The notes: generated by a model not told the origin, from the letters alone. DNA of 64,000 bases from Agelas oroides (GCA_949130485.1 OX422183.1:11506543-11570542); one strand, 5' to 3'. Numbered from the stretch's first letter, positions 33,301-45,943 are shown. Made by a program: numbers and translations.

Positions 33301-35807
33301 AACGCTGCAAACAATGCTACGGACGGGTGTTTGCGAAACTTTGATGCCGGATGTCGTGGGACCTGAAGCACATCAGAACAACCACAGCTATGTGAGCTCA
33401 GCGGACCTACTTTCGATCCACTATGCAAAAATTTAGCAGGGTGGGCGGTTACACGGAGGACCTCAAAAAACCCCACAAAATTGTCAAAATTGAAGGGTGG
33501 GCACTTGCCTGGGACAATACGGTATAGTAGGGTTGGGAATCAGTAGCAAGGCCGTCGGAAGCGGGGCGGCTGGGGCGGCCCGGGCCACCCCATTTTTCTA
33601 GCTCTTTTCGTGGAGCTTAGAACTTTCAACACGTGTTGGTTCTGTCGTGTCAGCATAATGACCGACCAGACCCCTAAGCCTGAGATAGGTGCAAAGCGGA
33701 AGCCGCTTTCCTCAGTGTGAACTTGAAAGGACATCAGTGGTGAAGTGGTCTTTCAGGGCAGCGTTAGTGTGGTTGTGGCTTCACTACGAGGAACACAAGG
33801 ATTGTTCTGTTTTACTTGACTCTTATACCTGCGAAACCGCTTGCCAGCATTCCGTTACTTGCTTGGAGCGAACTGGGTTCTCTAAATTTAAGGAGATCGT
33901 TTTGAAATTTACTTTCTATGCACATAAACGCTGAGTGCGTTCGAGGGATGATATAGAAATGTCGGCAGATTGTTTACAAGGATAAATTTGGCTGCCAGGT
34001 GGCCGGACGTACAAATGTACGCCTTAGCCGCCCCACCTCGAATGGCCTTCCAATGGCCCTGAGTAGTTATTTTTTAAAATTGATTCTCAGTCTCCACCAA
34101 CTGATGATAATCAGTTTAAAAAAACAAAAAAATAAATAAATAAATATAATATAATAATATGGTGAACAGGAAGGACTAGGCCAAAATTAGATAAATATGT
34201 ACAAGCATGGTATAATGGGTACATGCCACGAGGGATACTGTATGAGCATGAAAACTCAATGTCTCCAATTTATCGATCATCTAAGTTGATCTACACATTG
34301 ATAATCACTGAAAATGCGAAATGGATGTTGATAATCAATTTTCCGATGTATCGGTCCCAGCCCTATAAAAATTTATAGTCATGCGATTGCGAGTGTGTCA
34401 TTGTTGTTTAGCAACAGTAATTGTAGTTGTCATAGATGTGGAATTGGGGTGAGCTTTGAATGCCCACTGTTTGTGCAAGTCCATAGCAAGCAGCACTGCA
34501 AGAATTGTTCAGAGCTTTAGTAGATGGGGAAGACAGGAAGGCTATGTTGCCTCTTGTGATATTGTAATTGCTGCTGTTCATGTAAAATTTCCTCACTCTG
34601 CATTAACAACACTGTTTAGCCATTCTGAGATTACCATTGAGATTTTGTGCTAGCCTCAGTGTGTGAACATGTGTAGCCATGCAGGCTCTTTCTCCTAAGG
34701 TGTGGTCGTGGTATGTGACTCTGCAGCTGCATAACATTACACTGACCATCTTCTACCTTAGTGAGAGATAAAAATGGAGACATTAACTTGATTGTTTTGC
34801 CATTTTTGATCACACCACCAAATTATATTCTCTCAACTATTTATGCCAATTGAGTGGGGTAGTTATCATTGTGCATCACTGTTACATATATGTGTATGGC
34901 TAGTGACTTCTCCTTTTGCCACATATTCATAATGCAGGACTGTAGCCAGGATTTTCAGAAGGGGGGGTTACATAGATGTGTGATGTGCATGTATGCATGT
35001 ATAAGCATACAAAGTAAGGGGGGGGGGGGGTCTGGTGGCATGCTCCCCCAGTTTGAAAAATAGATGCTCTGAGATTGCTTCTGAGGCCATTTTGTAACAG
35101 AAGCAGAGCCGTAGTAGCTACGTGGTCTGCAGAGTATTGCATCCAGTTTTTGCCTGTATCGTATCCATGTATGGACGTTACTAAGCCAGCTGACATCAAA
35201 GGAAATGTAGTGAGAAAACAGCAGGTGGAGTGACAAATGGTCTAGGCGTTCAGCTTCCGCTTCTTTCTTGGCAGAAACTCACTAGAAGGACAAACTCTCG
35301 AGCACCTGAAACGGCGATTTAATTACACAACTATATTGCAGTGGCGTAAATTGTGTATGCATTCCGGGTTCACCCGCTGGTCCTCAGTAACAAACGCGTT
35401 GCACAGCCAAACTTGTTTGGATGGCAGTGACTCTCAATGGCAGCAAGGCTAGTGGATGGCTTAAAAATGATAGGGCATAATGTATACTGGACAGCGGTGA
35501 CTCTCAATGGCAGCAAGGCTAGTGGATGGCTTAAAAATGATAGGGCATAATGTATAGCTAGGCAGTGTATAGAATCTTTTGGAAGCTAAAAGGGGAGATT
35601 TGAGTGAACCCCCGCGAACCTCCTTGCCTACGGGCCTGTAAATTCATAATGTGCCATCATTTCACCTTTGTTTCCACAGGTAATGGTCATACTGGCAGCA
35701 AGCAGTATCCTGAGTCAGTGGTGTCTGATAAACAGTTCCCTACCTCTCCCATACATGTCACCCCACTAAGAGCTCCCCTCTCAAAGAGCACACCACTGGT
35801 GAGTTAG
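30394..35807 (+). CDS. Type I receptor 3' half, unit C: TM, juxtamembrane, tail and last exon
   Basis: Four exons join in phase. 30394-30522: TM (GIIAGVVGG then LLLVVIIILVVIVIIAV) plus Lys-rich stop-transfer, donor A|GTGAGT. 31253-31301: SYGTRPSTAAETDEF. 32165-32466: tyrosine-rich tail. 35680-35807: C-terminus ending PLVS, TAG. Phases run 1, 2, 1. The tail has YYNCL, KYQNG (pYxN, a Grb2-SH2-type site), DYGVDVP, KYF and NPAY (NPxY, PTB or endocytosis motif) near the Pro-rich RPVPNP. It therefore looks like a signalling receptor without a kinase. The ectodomain exon at 29124 is disrupted, so the copy may be a partial gene. If transcribed it would give a membrane-anchored tail. The signal-peptide exon was not found. 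Probable promoter elements are at 27825-27887. Confidence 0.6.
32989..33522. mobile_element. TA-flanked MITE, CC(A/G)TATTGTCCC termini, unit C only
   Basis: Ends CCATATTGTCCCGGGCAAGTGCCC and the complement ending ...GGGACAATACGG, flanked by TA (32987-32988, 33523-33524). In unit B the site reads gcctttatggtagggttggg without it. The 132-codon frame at 32946-33344 lies across its border and is not a gene. Confidence 0.8.
33547..34061. mobile_element. hAT-like MITE, CA(A/G)GGCC ends, 5-bp duplication, unit C only
   Basis: Left end CAAGGCCGTCGGAAG, right-end complement CAGGGCCATTGGAAG; flanked by AGTAG (33542-33546, 34062-34066). It sits inside the TAGGGTTGGGA-ended element, which is nested in turn in unit C. 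Confidence 0.7.
35420..35560. repeat. 71-bp tandem duplication in unit C
   Basis: ggcagtgactctcaatggc... to ...gggcataatgtata is present twice here and once in unit B (25495-25560). Confidence 0.9.
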
Positions 35808-38639
35808 CAGAAATAAGTTATTCCTGTTTTGTAAACATGCATGGCAGCAGTGGTGTAGATGGGATCCTGAAGATACTTGGGGACAACAAGGGCACACAGA
35901 ATTTGTCAGAGCTTCTTAGTGAAGCACACAAATATTTCAGGAATGTCTGAGGGTACATGCATTCTTGAATTTGAAAGCCTCTCAGGTCAGTTTTGAAGCC
36001 ATTTTTAGGCTACTGCATGGCAGATGATTTCTGTGTCCTACACCGAATGGAACTGCAAAGCAAAGTTGAATGAAGCCCCCAACAAACCAGGGCTAACACT
36101 TGGTATTTCTCATTATAGCTGTTTCACTGCCGTATCAAATTTTGACACTGACATTAATGACATCTCCGAACCTTAGCCGCTGGTGGTTCCGTTGTATGTT
36201 ATTGCTTGTCCAATTATTTGCTTCGAGGGCATCGAGTCACTTTAAACATGACAAGGGCGCTCCGTGGTTAAATGCAGAAACACTCGAAAGAGCGCCCACC
36301 CCCGTCTTTGGCAGACTTGTATAAGGTGCTCCACCTATGGGCGCTCTTTTGTGAGACTACAGTATCACCTGAGGATCATATTTTTGTCAGATTTATTTTT
36401 GTCTGGACCAAACAATAATGTTGGTTAGCTAAACTGAGATAGTGTAATAGTAAGTAAGACTGTATACCTGGTACTCTGCTTTTTTTCCTCTGGCACTTGC
36501 ACACATTTCTTCAGATAACCGACAGATACTCAGACAGTCTACCAAAACCAGCTATGAGCTACATGACAGATGTCTGAACACTGTTGCATGTGTGCTAACC
36601 AATAATCATCCTTCAGTATTGTAGTTAGGGGGTCTTTAACTCAGCATGTATTGATCTTTGTATACCAGTAACAACAATTTGATTGTGTGCTTCACTTTGC
36701 CGTATGTACTGTACTGTGCTGCATGAAAAAATTATCAATATAGTGCAAACTATAATGATTAGTCAGGCTAAAATACTTCTATATCCCATTTCAGAGTTTT
36801 CTGCTTGTTCTGAGTCTTTCACTTGCAAAATCAATGTGCCACTATTCATAAAATTATGGGATATCCAAAACTTGCAAACTTCTGTCAGTATGTGCACTAC
36901 ATACACGATAAACTAAGCTGTGTGATTCCAAACAAGTTTTGGGGCACAATATTTATCAAGCTAAGCACAGGATTTAACAACAAGCCAGCTACATGTACCT
37001 TTTTTTCAATGCTATAGGAAAATAGTATTATTTAATAAAACTTGCAAACTTTTTGTCATTATGTACACTACACACTTAACTTTAACTGTGCAGGCTGTGG
37101 TGCCCAGCTCTCTGTTGTTCATGTTTAGAGATAGTATAATTATCCAAAACGTGATAAATGTTGTATCCTGCATGAGTGCATCTCCAATACCTAAATTCTT
37201 ATATTACAGACCCCCATAACATATTTTGTCCAGGCAACAATATAACGAGCAGTATATCACATCAACGTTACCATAGTTACTGTAAATGTGTATAGTGACT
37301 GCCTGATACAGACAACTTGTATGTGCTCTTCTGATTGCATGATGTAAATATTCACAACCTCAATTGTTATGGTATGAACACAGGATATATCCAGCAAGGT
37401 GTCCAGTCACCATGGCAACAGAAATTCATTGTTTGTACCCCATAAATTGTGCCTGTCCTATATATAGTATCACCTGAGGATCATGAATTCAGTTACATAC
37501 AACCGAACACTTAGCCTCCAACCATTGGATGTTTACTAGGGGTAATTAGGAAACTGTGTACTTATACAAGGGTAAATGCATTAGTCTGTTCTGCCTGAAA
37601 ATGTAATGTACTATATAAGTTCACAGCAAAAGGCACATGCAAAATTGCAACAACATACTAACTGACAATGTTCGGATGGGGTTTCCCCTTGATCAATGAT
37701 CAATGAAGTACATTTTCTAAAATTGTTTGAAACGCCTTGGATTTCTGCTTGATCAATGATCAATGAAGTACATTTTCTAAAATTGTTCGGCAGCCCAATA
37801 CTGGCATGTTACTGCTGTTTGCTTTAAATATGGGATGGGGATGAAACAGGCATGTAATGATACAGATCAGCAATAACACACTGGCAGATAAAGTAAACAA
37901 TGAGAGAAATGTTCTAAATTTGCCTTGTATGCAGCACTGATTATAGTGGGGTACCAGTATACATCTCAGCCACTTTCAAGAAGTGTTGCAACATGCTGGA
38001 CAGTTGCTGTACTCAACAGTAAGTGTGAAGATTCAGCATCCAAGAAATATTATGCTTGTTCGTCTGGAGGAGGGTGGGGCTGATTGATTGACTGGGCAGT
38101 TGTACATATGTGGTTACTCAGGTCCTCTACTCTGTACTCTGCATTTGATGTCGATTCATTTATCATGATTGACAAGCATTTCTTGTCTTGGACTATTGCA
38201 GTTCCAATTTATCAAGAAGTAAGCTTTTATACTAGCAATGTTCATTTTTCTATCTCTATGTGCATAACTAATATCTATAATCATAGTAGAGAAATGTCTA
38301 ACCTACTAGGCAATGAATTTGCTTACATGAATTCTGCATGGTATAAAGAGAAGCAGATAGCTAGTCATTCTAAGACCTTGTGCACATCACACTAGTCTGT
38401 GGGGGATGCAACTCTGTGTGATAATATGATATTATTCATACTTGTGTTATTGCATATCTCACATGATTGCACAGGACCATACAAGCAGTATTCATGGTGA
38501 AATCTTTTATTGCAGTCAGGAGAATATTACTATTGCGTGGCATAACTTAAACCCCAAAGACAAAAGGCAGCTCCAGAGGTCAGAGATGAAGTCTAAACTG
38601 TCAATTTCCATCAGCTGTTATCATTATTGCTGGGTCATC

Positions 38640-38722
38640 GGTGAGCAATCCCTCTTCCAGCACAACCAAGCTTGCAATGACCACACCCCCAACAAACTGG
38701 ATCTGTCAACAGCCACTCCTTA
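38640..38722 (+). pseudogene. Degraded tail-exon fragment, unit D
   Basis: Reads LFQHNQACNDHTPNKLDL, a decayed version of YFQHNPAYNDHIPTNLGQ from units B and C. The NPAY tyrosine is lost. It is fused directly to sequence that precedes the FN3 exon elsewhere. Confidence 0.6.
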
Positions 38723-39389
38723 ATTGCCTCACAACCTTAGGAGACCTAACGGCAGGGTAAGGTGTAACTGCAATTGATTGAGCACATTACTCATTCATCG
38801 GTGGATACAAACAGAAGTGGGGGATAAGCTAAGTTGTCTCTTGTAACCATGGTATAGCCACATCCTTCTGTGGAAGAAATTTAATGGTCATTTATGTTTT
38901 TGTAAACTTGCAGTGGTGTAGACGGGATCCTGAAGATACCTGGGGACAACAAGGGCACACAGAATTTGTCAGAGCTTCTTAGTGAAGCACACAAATATTT
39001 CAGGATGTTCTGAGGGTACACACATTCCTCAATTTGAGAGCCTCTCAGGTCAGTTTTGAAGCCATTTTTAGGCTACTTCATGGCGGATGATTTCTGTGCC
39101 CTACACCGAACGGAACTGCAAAGCAAAGTTGAATCAAGCCCCCAACAAACCAGAGATAACACCTGGTATTTTCTCATTATTGCTGCTTCACTGCCATATC
39201 AAATTTTGACCCTGAGTCAATGATGTTAGTGACTTCTCCAAACCTTACTATTGGTGGTACTAATACCAACAAGAGAGAGTCAAGGCTACGCTGATATTAT
39301 GACCAACCTGCCCAAATTGGAGGTCAGCAATGAGAAGCTAACATCTAGTAAGTAGTCCATCTTAGTGAAGATACACTGGAGTAGTGTTA

Positions 39390-39712
39390 CCATAATCTCA
39401 TGAAAGAGCGCCGACTCACAAAAGAGCGCCCGCCCCCTACTTTTGGCCCAATTTCCGGTATAGGGTCAAAGTTTACTCAAATGAGCGCCCACCCTGGAGC
39501 GAGCTTAATTGAGAAGCACAGCCTCAAGCGCTATGCATTGAGGTAAGAAACTTTGTATGTTATTGCTTGTCCAATTATTTGCTTCGAGGGCATTGAGTCA
39601 CTTTAAACATGACAAGGGCGCTCCTTGGTTAAATGTTGAAACACTCAAAAGAGCGGCCACGCCCCTCTTTGGTGGACGGTGCTCCACCCATGGGCGCTCT
39701 TTTGTGAGACTC
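39390..39712. mobile_element. TA-flanked MITE, CC(A/G)TAATCTC family, unit D copy
   Basis: Same family as 17095-17434; the right end is slightly altered (gagactcttttg). Confidence 0.65.
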
Positions 39713-40505
39713 TTTTGTGTTTTTGTCAGATTTCTTCTTGTCTGGACCAAACAATAACGTTGGTTAGCTAAACTGAGATGGTGTACTCCATAGTAAGACT
39801 GTATACCTGGTACTCTGCTCTTTTTCCTCTGGCACTTGCACACATCTCTTCAGATAACTGACAGATACTCAGACAGTCTACCAAAACCAGCTATGAGCTA
39901 TATGACAGATGTCTAAACACTGTTGCATGTGTGCTATCACCAGTAATCATCCTTCAGTATTGTAGTTAGGCCCATCTTTTAACTCAGCATGTGTTGTGTA
40001 TACCAGTAACAACAATTTGATTGTGTGCTTCACTTTGTTATCTCACTCATCTGTACTGTACTGTGCTACATGAAAATATAGTGCAAACTATAATGATTAG
40101 TCAGGCTAAAATACTTCATTATCCCATTTCTAAGTTTTCTGCTTGTTCTGAGTCTTTTGCTTGCAAAATCAATGTGCCACTATTCATCCAAAACTTGCAA
40201 ACTTCTGTCATCATGTGCACTGCATACATGATAAACTAAGCTATGTGGTTCTGAACAAGTTTTGTGGCAACATATTTATCACGCTAAGCACAGGATTTAA
40301 CAACAGGCCAGCTACCTAATACTATAGGGTATACTTGCGAAATTTCTGTCGTTATGTACACTACGCACTTAACTTTAATTGTGCATGCTATGGTGCCCAG
40401 CTCTCTGTTGTTCATGTTTAGAGATAGCAAAATGTGATAAATGTTGTATCCTACATGAGTGCATCTCCAATACCTAAATTCTTATGTCAAATTTGTACAG
40501 TTACA

Positions 40506-42915
40506 GAACCACAAAATAACATAACATATTTTGTCCAGGCAACAGTATAACAAGCAGTATATCACATCAATTATTAGACCATCACAATTAAAACCGGTCC
40601 TACGGTATGTCAGTATATTACAATTACAGACCCCCCTATACTCCATGTTTTGTCCAAGCAACAACAATATTACCAGCAGTATCAACAGCAGTATCATAGT
40701 TACCGTGAAAGTGTATAGCAACTGCCTGATACAGACAACTTGCATGTGCTCTTCTGGTTGCATGATGTAAATATTCATGACCTCAATTGTTACGGTATGA
40801 ACACAGGATATATCTTGCAAGGTGTCCAGTCACACCATGGCAACAGAAATTCATCGTTTGTATCCCATAAATTGTGCCTGTCCTATATATAGTATCACCT
40901 AAGGATCATATTTCACATGAATTCACTTACATACATTTAGCCGCCAACCATTGGATGTTTACGGGTATTTGTGCTTATACTAGTACGGGTAAATGCCTTA
41001 GAATGATCTGCCTGAAAACATAGTATACTATACCTCAAGTTCACAGGCAAAAGGCACATGCAAAATGTGCAACAATCCACTAAATGACAATGCTCATAAT
41101 TATGCTTTTCTCCTTGATCAATGATCAATGAGGTACATTTTCTAAAATTGTTTCAAATGCCTTGTCTCATCTATTGGGTTTGTAGTTAGGCTTTTTTAAG
41201 TAATGAATCAGAGATACAAAACATTAATGCAGCACAATACTGGCATGTTACTGCTGTTTGCTTTAAATATGGGATTGATGATGAAACAGGTATGTAATGA
41301 TACAGATCAGCAATAACCATCACACTGGCAGATAAAGAAAACAATGAGACAAATGTTCTAAATTTGCCTTGTATGTAGCACTGATTATAGTGGGGTATCA
41401 GTATACCTCTCATCCACCTTCAAGAAGTGTTGCCAACATGGTGGACAGCTGCTGTACTCAACAGTAAGTGTGAAGTTGCAGCTTGTTCTTCTGGAGGAGG
41501 GTGGGGCTGTACATATTATGGTTACTCAGGTCCTCTACTCTGTACTCTGCATCGATGTGATGTCGTCTCATTGATCATGATTGACAAGCATTTCTTTTCT
41601 TAGACTATTGTAGTTCCAATTTATTGTAGTTCCAATTTATCAAGAAATAAGATATTATACTAGCAATGTTAATTTTTCCCACTCTGTGTGCATAACTAAT
41701 ATCCTATAATGTTTTGTTGAATCTCTGCAAGTCAACAGTAAACGGATGTCTAGCCCACTAGGCAATCAATTTGCACAATGAATTCTGCATGGTATACAGA
41801 AAAGTCTGGGGGGGTGCATTTGAAAATATGTGAGAATATATTCATACTTGTGTTATTGCATGTCCAATATATTATTCATTTATCACATGATTGCATCAAA
41901 AAAGGGATGAACCATACAGCATTCATGGTAAAATCTTTTCATGATTGCCATCAGGAGAATATTACTATTGTGTGGCATGACTCTAACCCCTAATGACAAA
42001 AGGCAGCTCAAAAGGTGACAAAGGTCATAGATGAAGTCAATGTCAGTGAGTGAGGTTGGACCCACTTTCCATAAGCTGTTTAAGTTTGAGAACCCTATTC
42101 CCCCCTCTTCAGGACGCAAGGACAGCAAGCCAACAACACCAATCATCATCCAAACATTGACGTTCTCTTTCTCTGTTGATTTTGGTTCAAGCCCCATCCG
42201 CTTCTTCTTCAACATCACTGAATACCCCTGGAATATTTCAGCTGATGATACATCAGGAATCATTCACTATGATGGTGTACTGCACAGTATAAAACTGCAC
42301 CCTTTCCTTTCCTAGAGCTCTGGCACTTGCACACATCTCTTCAGATAACAGACAAATACTCAGACAGTCTACCAAAACCAGCTATGAGCTACATGACAGA
42401 TGTCTAAACACTGTTGCATGTGTGCTATCACCAATAATCATCCTTCAGTATTGTAGTTAGGCCCATCTTTTAACTCAGCATGTATTGATCTTTGTATACC
42501 AGTAACAACAATTTGATTGTGTGCTTCACTTTGCCATATGTACTGTACTGTGCTGCATGAAAAAATTATCAATATAGTGCAAACTATAATGATTAGTCAG
42601 GCTAAAGTACTTCATTATCCCATTTCTGAGTCTTTCACTTGCAAAATTGAATGTGCCACTATTTTTTGAGTTCATAAAATTATGGGATACCCAAAACTTG
42701 CAGACTTCTGTCAACATGTGCACTACATACACGATAAACTAAGCTATGATTGTGGTTCTGAACAAGTTTTGAGCAACATGTCCACTATTTATCAAACTAA
42801 GCACTGGATTTAACAAGCCAGCTACCTTCTTTTGATGAATATCATGGGATATCCAAAACTTGCAAACTTCAGTCCGTCAAAATGTGCACTACTTACTTAA
42901 CTTTGATGTGATGAT
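40506..42915 (+). repeat. Segmental repeat unit E (short)
   Basis: TATATATAG at 40884-40892. The X-box here is spaced differently (GTCACACCATGGCAAC), the only unit with altered half-site spacing. M1 block at 41460-41650, FN3 half exon at 42113-42280, then a direct jump into the M3 block (42320-42900). Confidence 0.8.
42113..42280 (+). pseudogene. FN3 half exon, unit E
   Basis: In frame from the acceptor (ccctcttcag): SKPTTPIIIQTLTFSFSVDF, then PIRFFFNITEY, NISADDTSGIIHYDG. This is the only copy in which the first half of the FN3 domain reads cleanly. The second half is lost by a join to other unit sequence at about 42283. Confidence 0.65.
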
Positions 42916-43150
42916 GGCTGGTTATATTGTTGCTTGGACAAAACATGTTTCAGGGTTCTGTAACTGTAAAACTTTGGCATCAGAATTTTAGTACTGGGGA
43001 TACACAACAACTATCAAGTTTTGGAAAATGTAATTCATAAACATGAACAACAGAGAGGTACCATAGCTGGCACTGCGTCAACATCAGTATCATATAGTTA
43101 CTGTAGAAGTGTATAGCAACTGCCACAGACAACTTGTGCTCTTTTGATTG

Positions 43151-44362
43151 CTCAGAACAGTTAAGGCAGCCTTAACTATACAAATCATACACCCATCACC
43201 TTTTAACATAGTAAATTTTAACTGTAAATATCTCATGAACCCATGGCAGTATGAACATGGGGTTTGCAACAATGACAACAATGATGCTCCCCGATTCTGT
43301 AAATGAAAACAATTTGTTGTCATGGCAACTAATTAACAGCAGCTGCGCTCGTGTAAACAAACCGTTTGTAGCAATAAATACAGCAAAATGCGGAACTGAA
43401 GACGTAGCCTGAGAGCTAAGCCACTGTAGCCACTATTACTACTGGTCATGGTCTAAGGCCACTCCAAATGAGACTATAGTTTCCCGTCCTCCGCCCGCCC
43501 CCTCCGGAGTCTACCGCGCCATTTGACCATTATGTCCATTATTATTCGAAATTATCTGCAACGCCGTCCATCGTACTACGCGCGCACTAGTACGCTGTAC
43601 AGTAGCAAACGTAGACTCGTGTAAAAGCATTGCGCCAAAGTTGCCAGATTCGGTGGAACGATAGTAGTGTGAATGGGTTCGACAGCTCCAGGATGCGCAC
43701 ATTCCGACACAGTTAGATTTTATTTCGGACGAATTTATAATGAGATTCATAGTAATGGTTAACGGTAATAGACCGCCCGCCCGCATGTAAAATCACAGAA
43801 GTCAGGACGGGAAACTAAAGTCTCATTTGGAGTGGCCTAACAGAAACACAGTGGCATGAAACAGCAATCCTTTTTACGGCTGCTATATAATTGAAAAGAG
43901 GCGAAAATTGGGGCATATTCGGGTAGCCCTTACCATTTAAACATTAAGGCTTTTGCAGCACAGCATTAACAGCACAAATGCCACTTGGTTATGACAACTT
44001 CAACTCCTCCTGTACACAGAAAAGCCATCAGATCTTGGTCCCAAGGCTGGCGAGTGTTCCGCATAAACCGCCAAAGACAATCGGTCATCGTCGCTCGAAA
44101 TGACTTGAGCTTTACTTCTGTCTTCTGCTCGCAGAAACACGCAGCTCTCGGTCTCAGTGATATCCCTTCTGAAGTTCGGACATTCCTACTTCACAATCAG
44201 CGCTAAAACAAAGCTATACAGAAAAGACTAACGGTCAGAACAACGATGACAAAGCTAAGAGCTTACACTCGGCAGCCATTCAATTTCCGTAAACTATTGC
44301 AATATGCTCGCGTACTTCCGTGTTACGAATAATAAATTTAAGGCCGCCTTAATTGTTCTGAG
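43151..44362. mobile_element. CTCAGAAC-ended DNA element
   Basis: Inverted ends CTCAGAACAGTTAAGGC and complement ...GTTCTGAG. It splits unit F. It contains a second element at 43456-43837. The 73-codon frame at 43985-44206 shows no known motif. Confidence 0.7.
43456..43837. mobile_element. TA-flanked MITE, AGGCCACTCC ends, nested
   Basis: Left AGGCCACTCCAAATGAGACT, right complement with about 36 bp of matching arm (including tttcccgtcc); TA on both sides. Confidence 0.7.
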
Positions 44363-44580
44363 TGTAGGTAAAATATTCACAACCACAACTGTTATGGTAT
44401 GAGCACAGGACATATCCTACATGGAAAGTCCAATTACCATGGCAACAGACTGGCATTGGCATTGTGTTCAATCCCATAAATTGTGCCTGTCCTATATATA
44501 GTATCACCCGAGGATCATATTTCACATGAATTTAGTTAAAAATGAATACTTCGGTCTCAGACCATTGAATGTTTAGGAGG

Positions 44581-45718
44581 AGAAAATAGGTATGTTCTTC
44601 ATGAAAATCACAAGAAGCTGCAGTGACTATAGGTTGCCTACAAGACAAATCCTGCACATGCAGATATAAACCACAAGCACAGGCTGAGGAAGTGCATTGT
44701 TTTTCAGGCTCATTTTTAGTACAGATCTCAGGGGCCCCAAATCACTGAAGGGTCCCCATATCACCAGAGTTCTGGGGTCACCAAGCCCCCATATCACTGG
44801 TGTATTAGGACTCCCTGGGCCCCATATCTCCAGCAATATGGAGTCCTGGGGGCCCCAATTTGGGGGTGGGGGGTAGGGCCATATCACACAGACAACGGTT
44901 TGGTAGAAGCTGCCTTGGAAACCGGCTTAAGTGCTATGTGTAGGTGCAGCTTTATGAGCTTCCCTCTTAAAAGAGTGCATATATATAATACCACAACTAA
45001 CATGTGGAAGTTTTATATCTTGTTCCACTTTTCAGATGTATGGCATTGTTGTTTGCATAGCTACATTTAATAATGGCATAAAGTTTCACAGTAGAATGTT
45101 AGTACTACACATATTGCTACACAATGAGCAAGTAAGCAGCATTGGGTGCATGTAATCTGTTTCAGATTCCAATTATTTATCTTTGGGGGAATTGCAGCCA
45201 TTTGCATCACTTTTTTATGGTGTCTTGAAGCATTAAAGTTGAAGTTGTTTTAAGCAGTCAATGTGTGACTGGAGATGAATACAGCCATCTTGCACATGCT
45301 GTTTACATGAACCAATTGGAACCAATACCTGAGATGAGAAAGAATGTAAAGTGGATAAAAACCAACTGATAATTTTTGTGCCGATAAACATTAGATCCAA
45401 ATTTATTCTCTTCAATTGATAGACATTTTCAATCACATATTCACCACTAGATATGAATATGTGAGAAGAAGTATTTTAAGAGCCCACATTTTTGGTCACA
45501 AACAAGAGTTTTGCTCCACAAACGGAAAAATACATACTATAAATAGATAAAATGTGAGGAGCTCAAAGTCTTGTCTGTCCTAAATGTAAGCTGGCCATTT
45601 TACTATTTTACTTGGACCCGGGTAAGGTGCCAAGTAGAGAAAGAAACTTTCTCCAGTGGTCCTTGATTGACAGTTGAGTGCACACTTAGCCATGCACACA
45701 GTCACCACATACACCATA
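44581..45718. other. Gene-free stretch with a degenerate tandem repeat
   Basis: 44725-44870 holds about five imperfect units of roughly 30 bp built on ggccccatatcac...g. The rest shows no feature. Confidence 0.5.
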
Positions 45719-45748
45719 TGCACACACCACACACCACACACACACACA

Positions 45749-45796
<48 letters not shown>
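45719..45796. repeat. Microsatellite (CA)n
   Basis: Interrupted CA tract; short frames through it are artefacts. Confidence 0.95.
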
Positions 45797-45943
45797 GGAA
45801 ATTTTGGACATCAGTCTCTTTTTCACACTAATTCTCACCTTTTGATGCATGGTCAATACTGGAAATGAAGTCATTTATCTGCATTATTCGATTTTGTTAA
45901 CTTTTATAGGTGAAATCCAGATTCTACATGCTATTTGCTTTAA

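Larger units (their letters stand above)
27521..37200 (+). repeat. Segmental repeat unit C (about 9.7 kb)
   Basis: Second long unit, with all receptor exons including the 49-base exon at 31253-31301 that B lacks. Local differences from B: 19-bp triplication (30236-30290), 71-bp tandem duplication (35420-35560), and several element insertions. Confidence 0.85.
37201..40505 (+). repeat. Segmental repeat unit D (short)
   Basis: X-box at 37406-37419, TATATATAG at 37459-37467, M1 block at 38030-38220, then a direct jump to a degraded tail-exon piece (38640-38722) and the common 3' block with a CC(A/G)TAATCTC MITE (39390-39712). FN3 and TM exons are gone. 37683-37787 holds a tandem duplication of cttgatcaatgatcaatgaag. 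Confidence 0.8.
42916..44580 (+). repeat. Segmental repeat unit F (partial, with a small inversion)
   Basis: 42916-43078 matches the start of the other units in reverse complement. The remainder is in normal order (43080-43150, 44363-44580), with X-box variant ATTACCATGGCAAC at 44433-44446 and TATATATAG at 44493-44501. It is interrupted by the element 43151-44362. The most diverged unit, yet the X-box/TATA block stays recognisable. Confidence 0.7.

Noticed and set aside
32946-33344. 132-codon frame in unit C
   Set aside because: It starts outside and runs into a TA-flanked MITE that is absent from unit B.
45580-45874. Frames of CVCVCV or HTHTHT
   Set aside because: Microsatellite translation.
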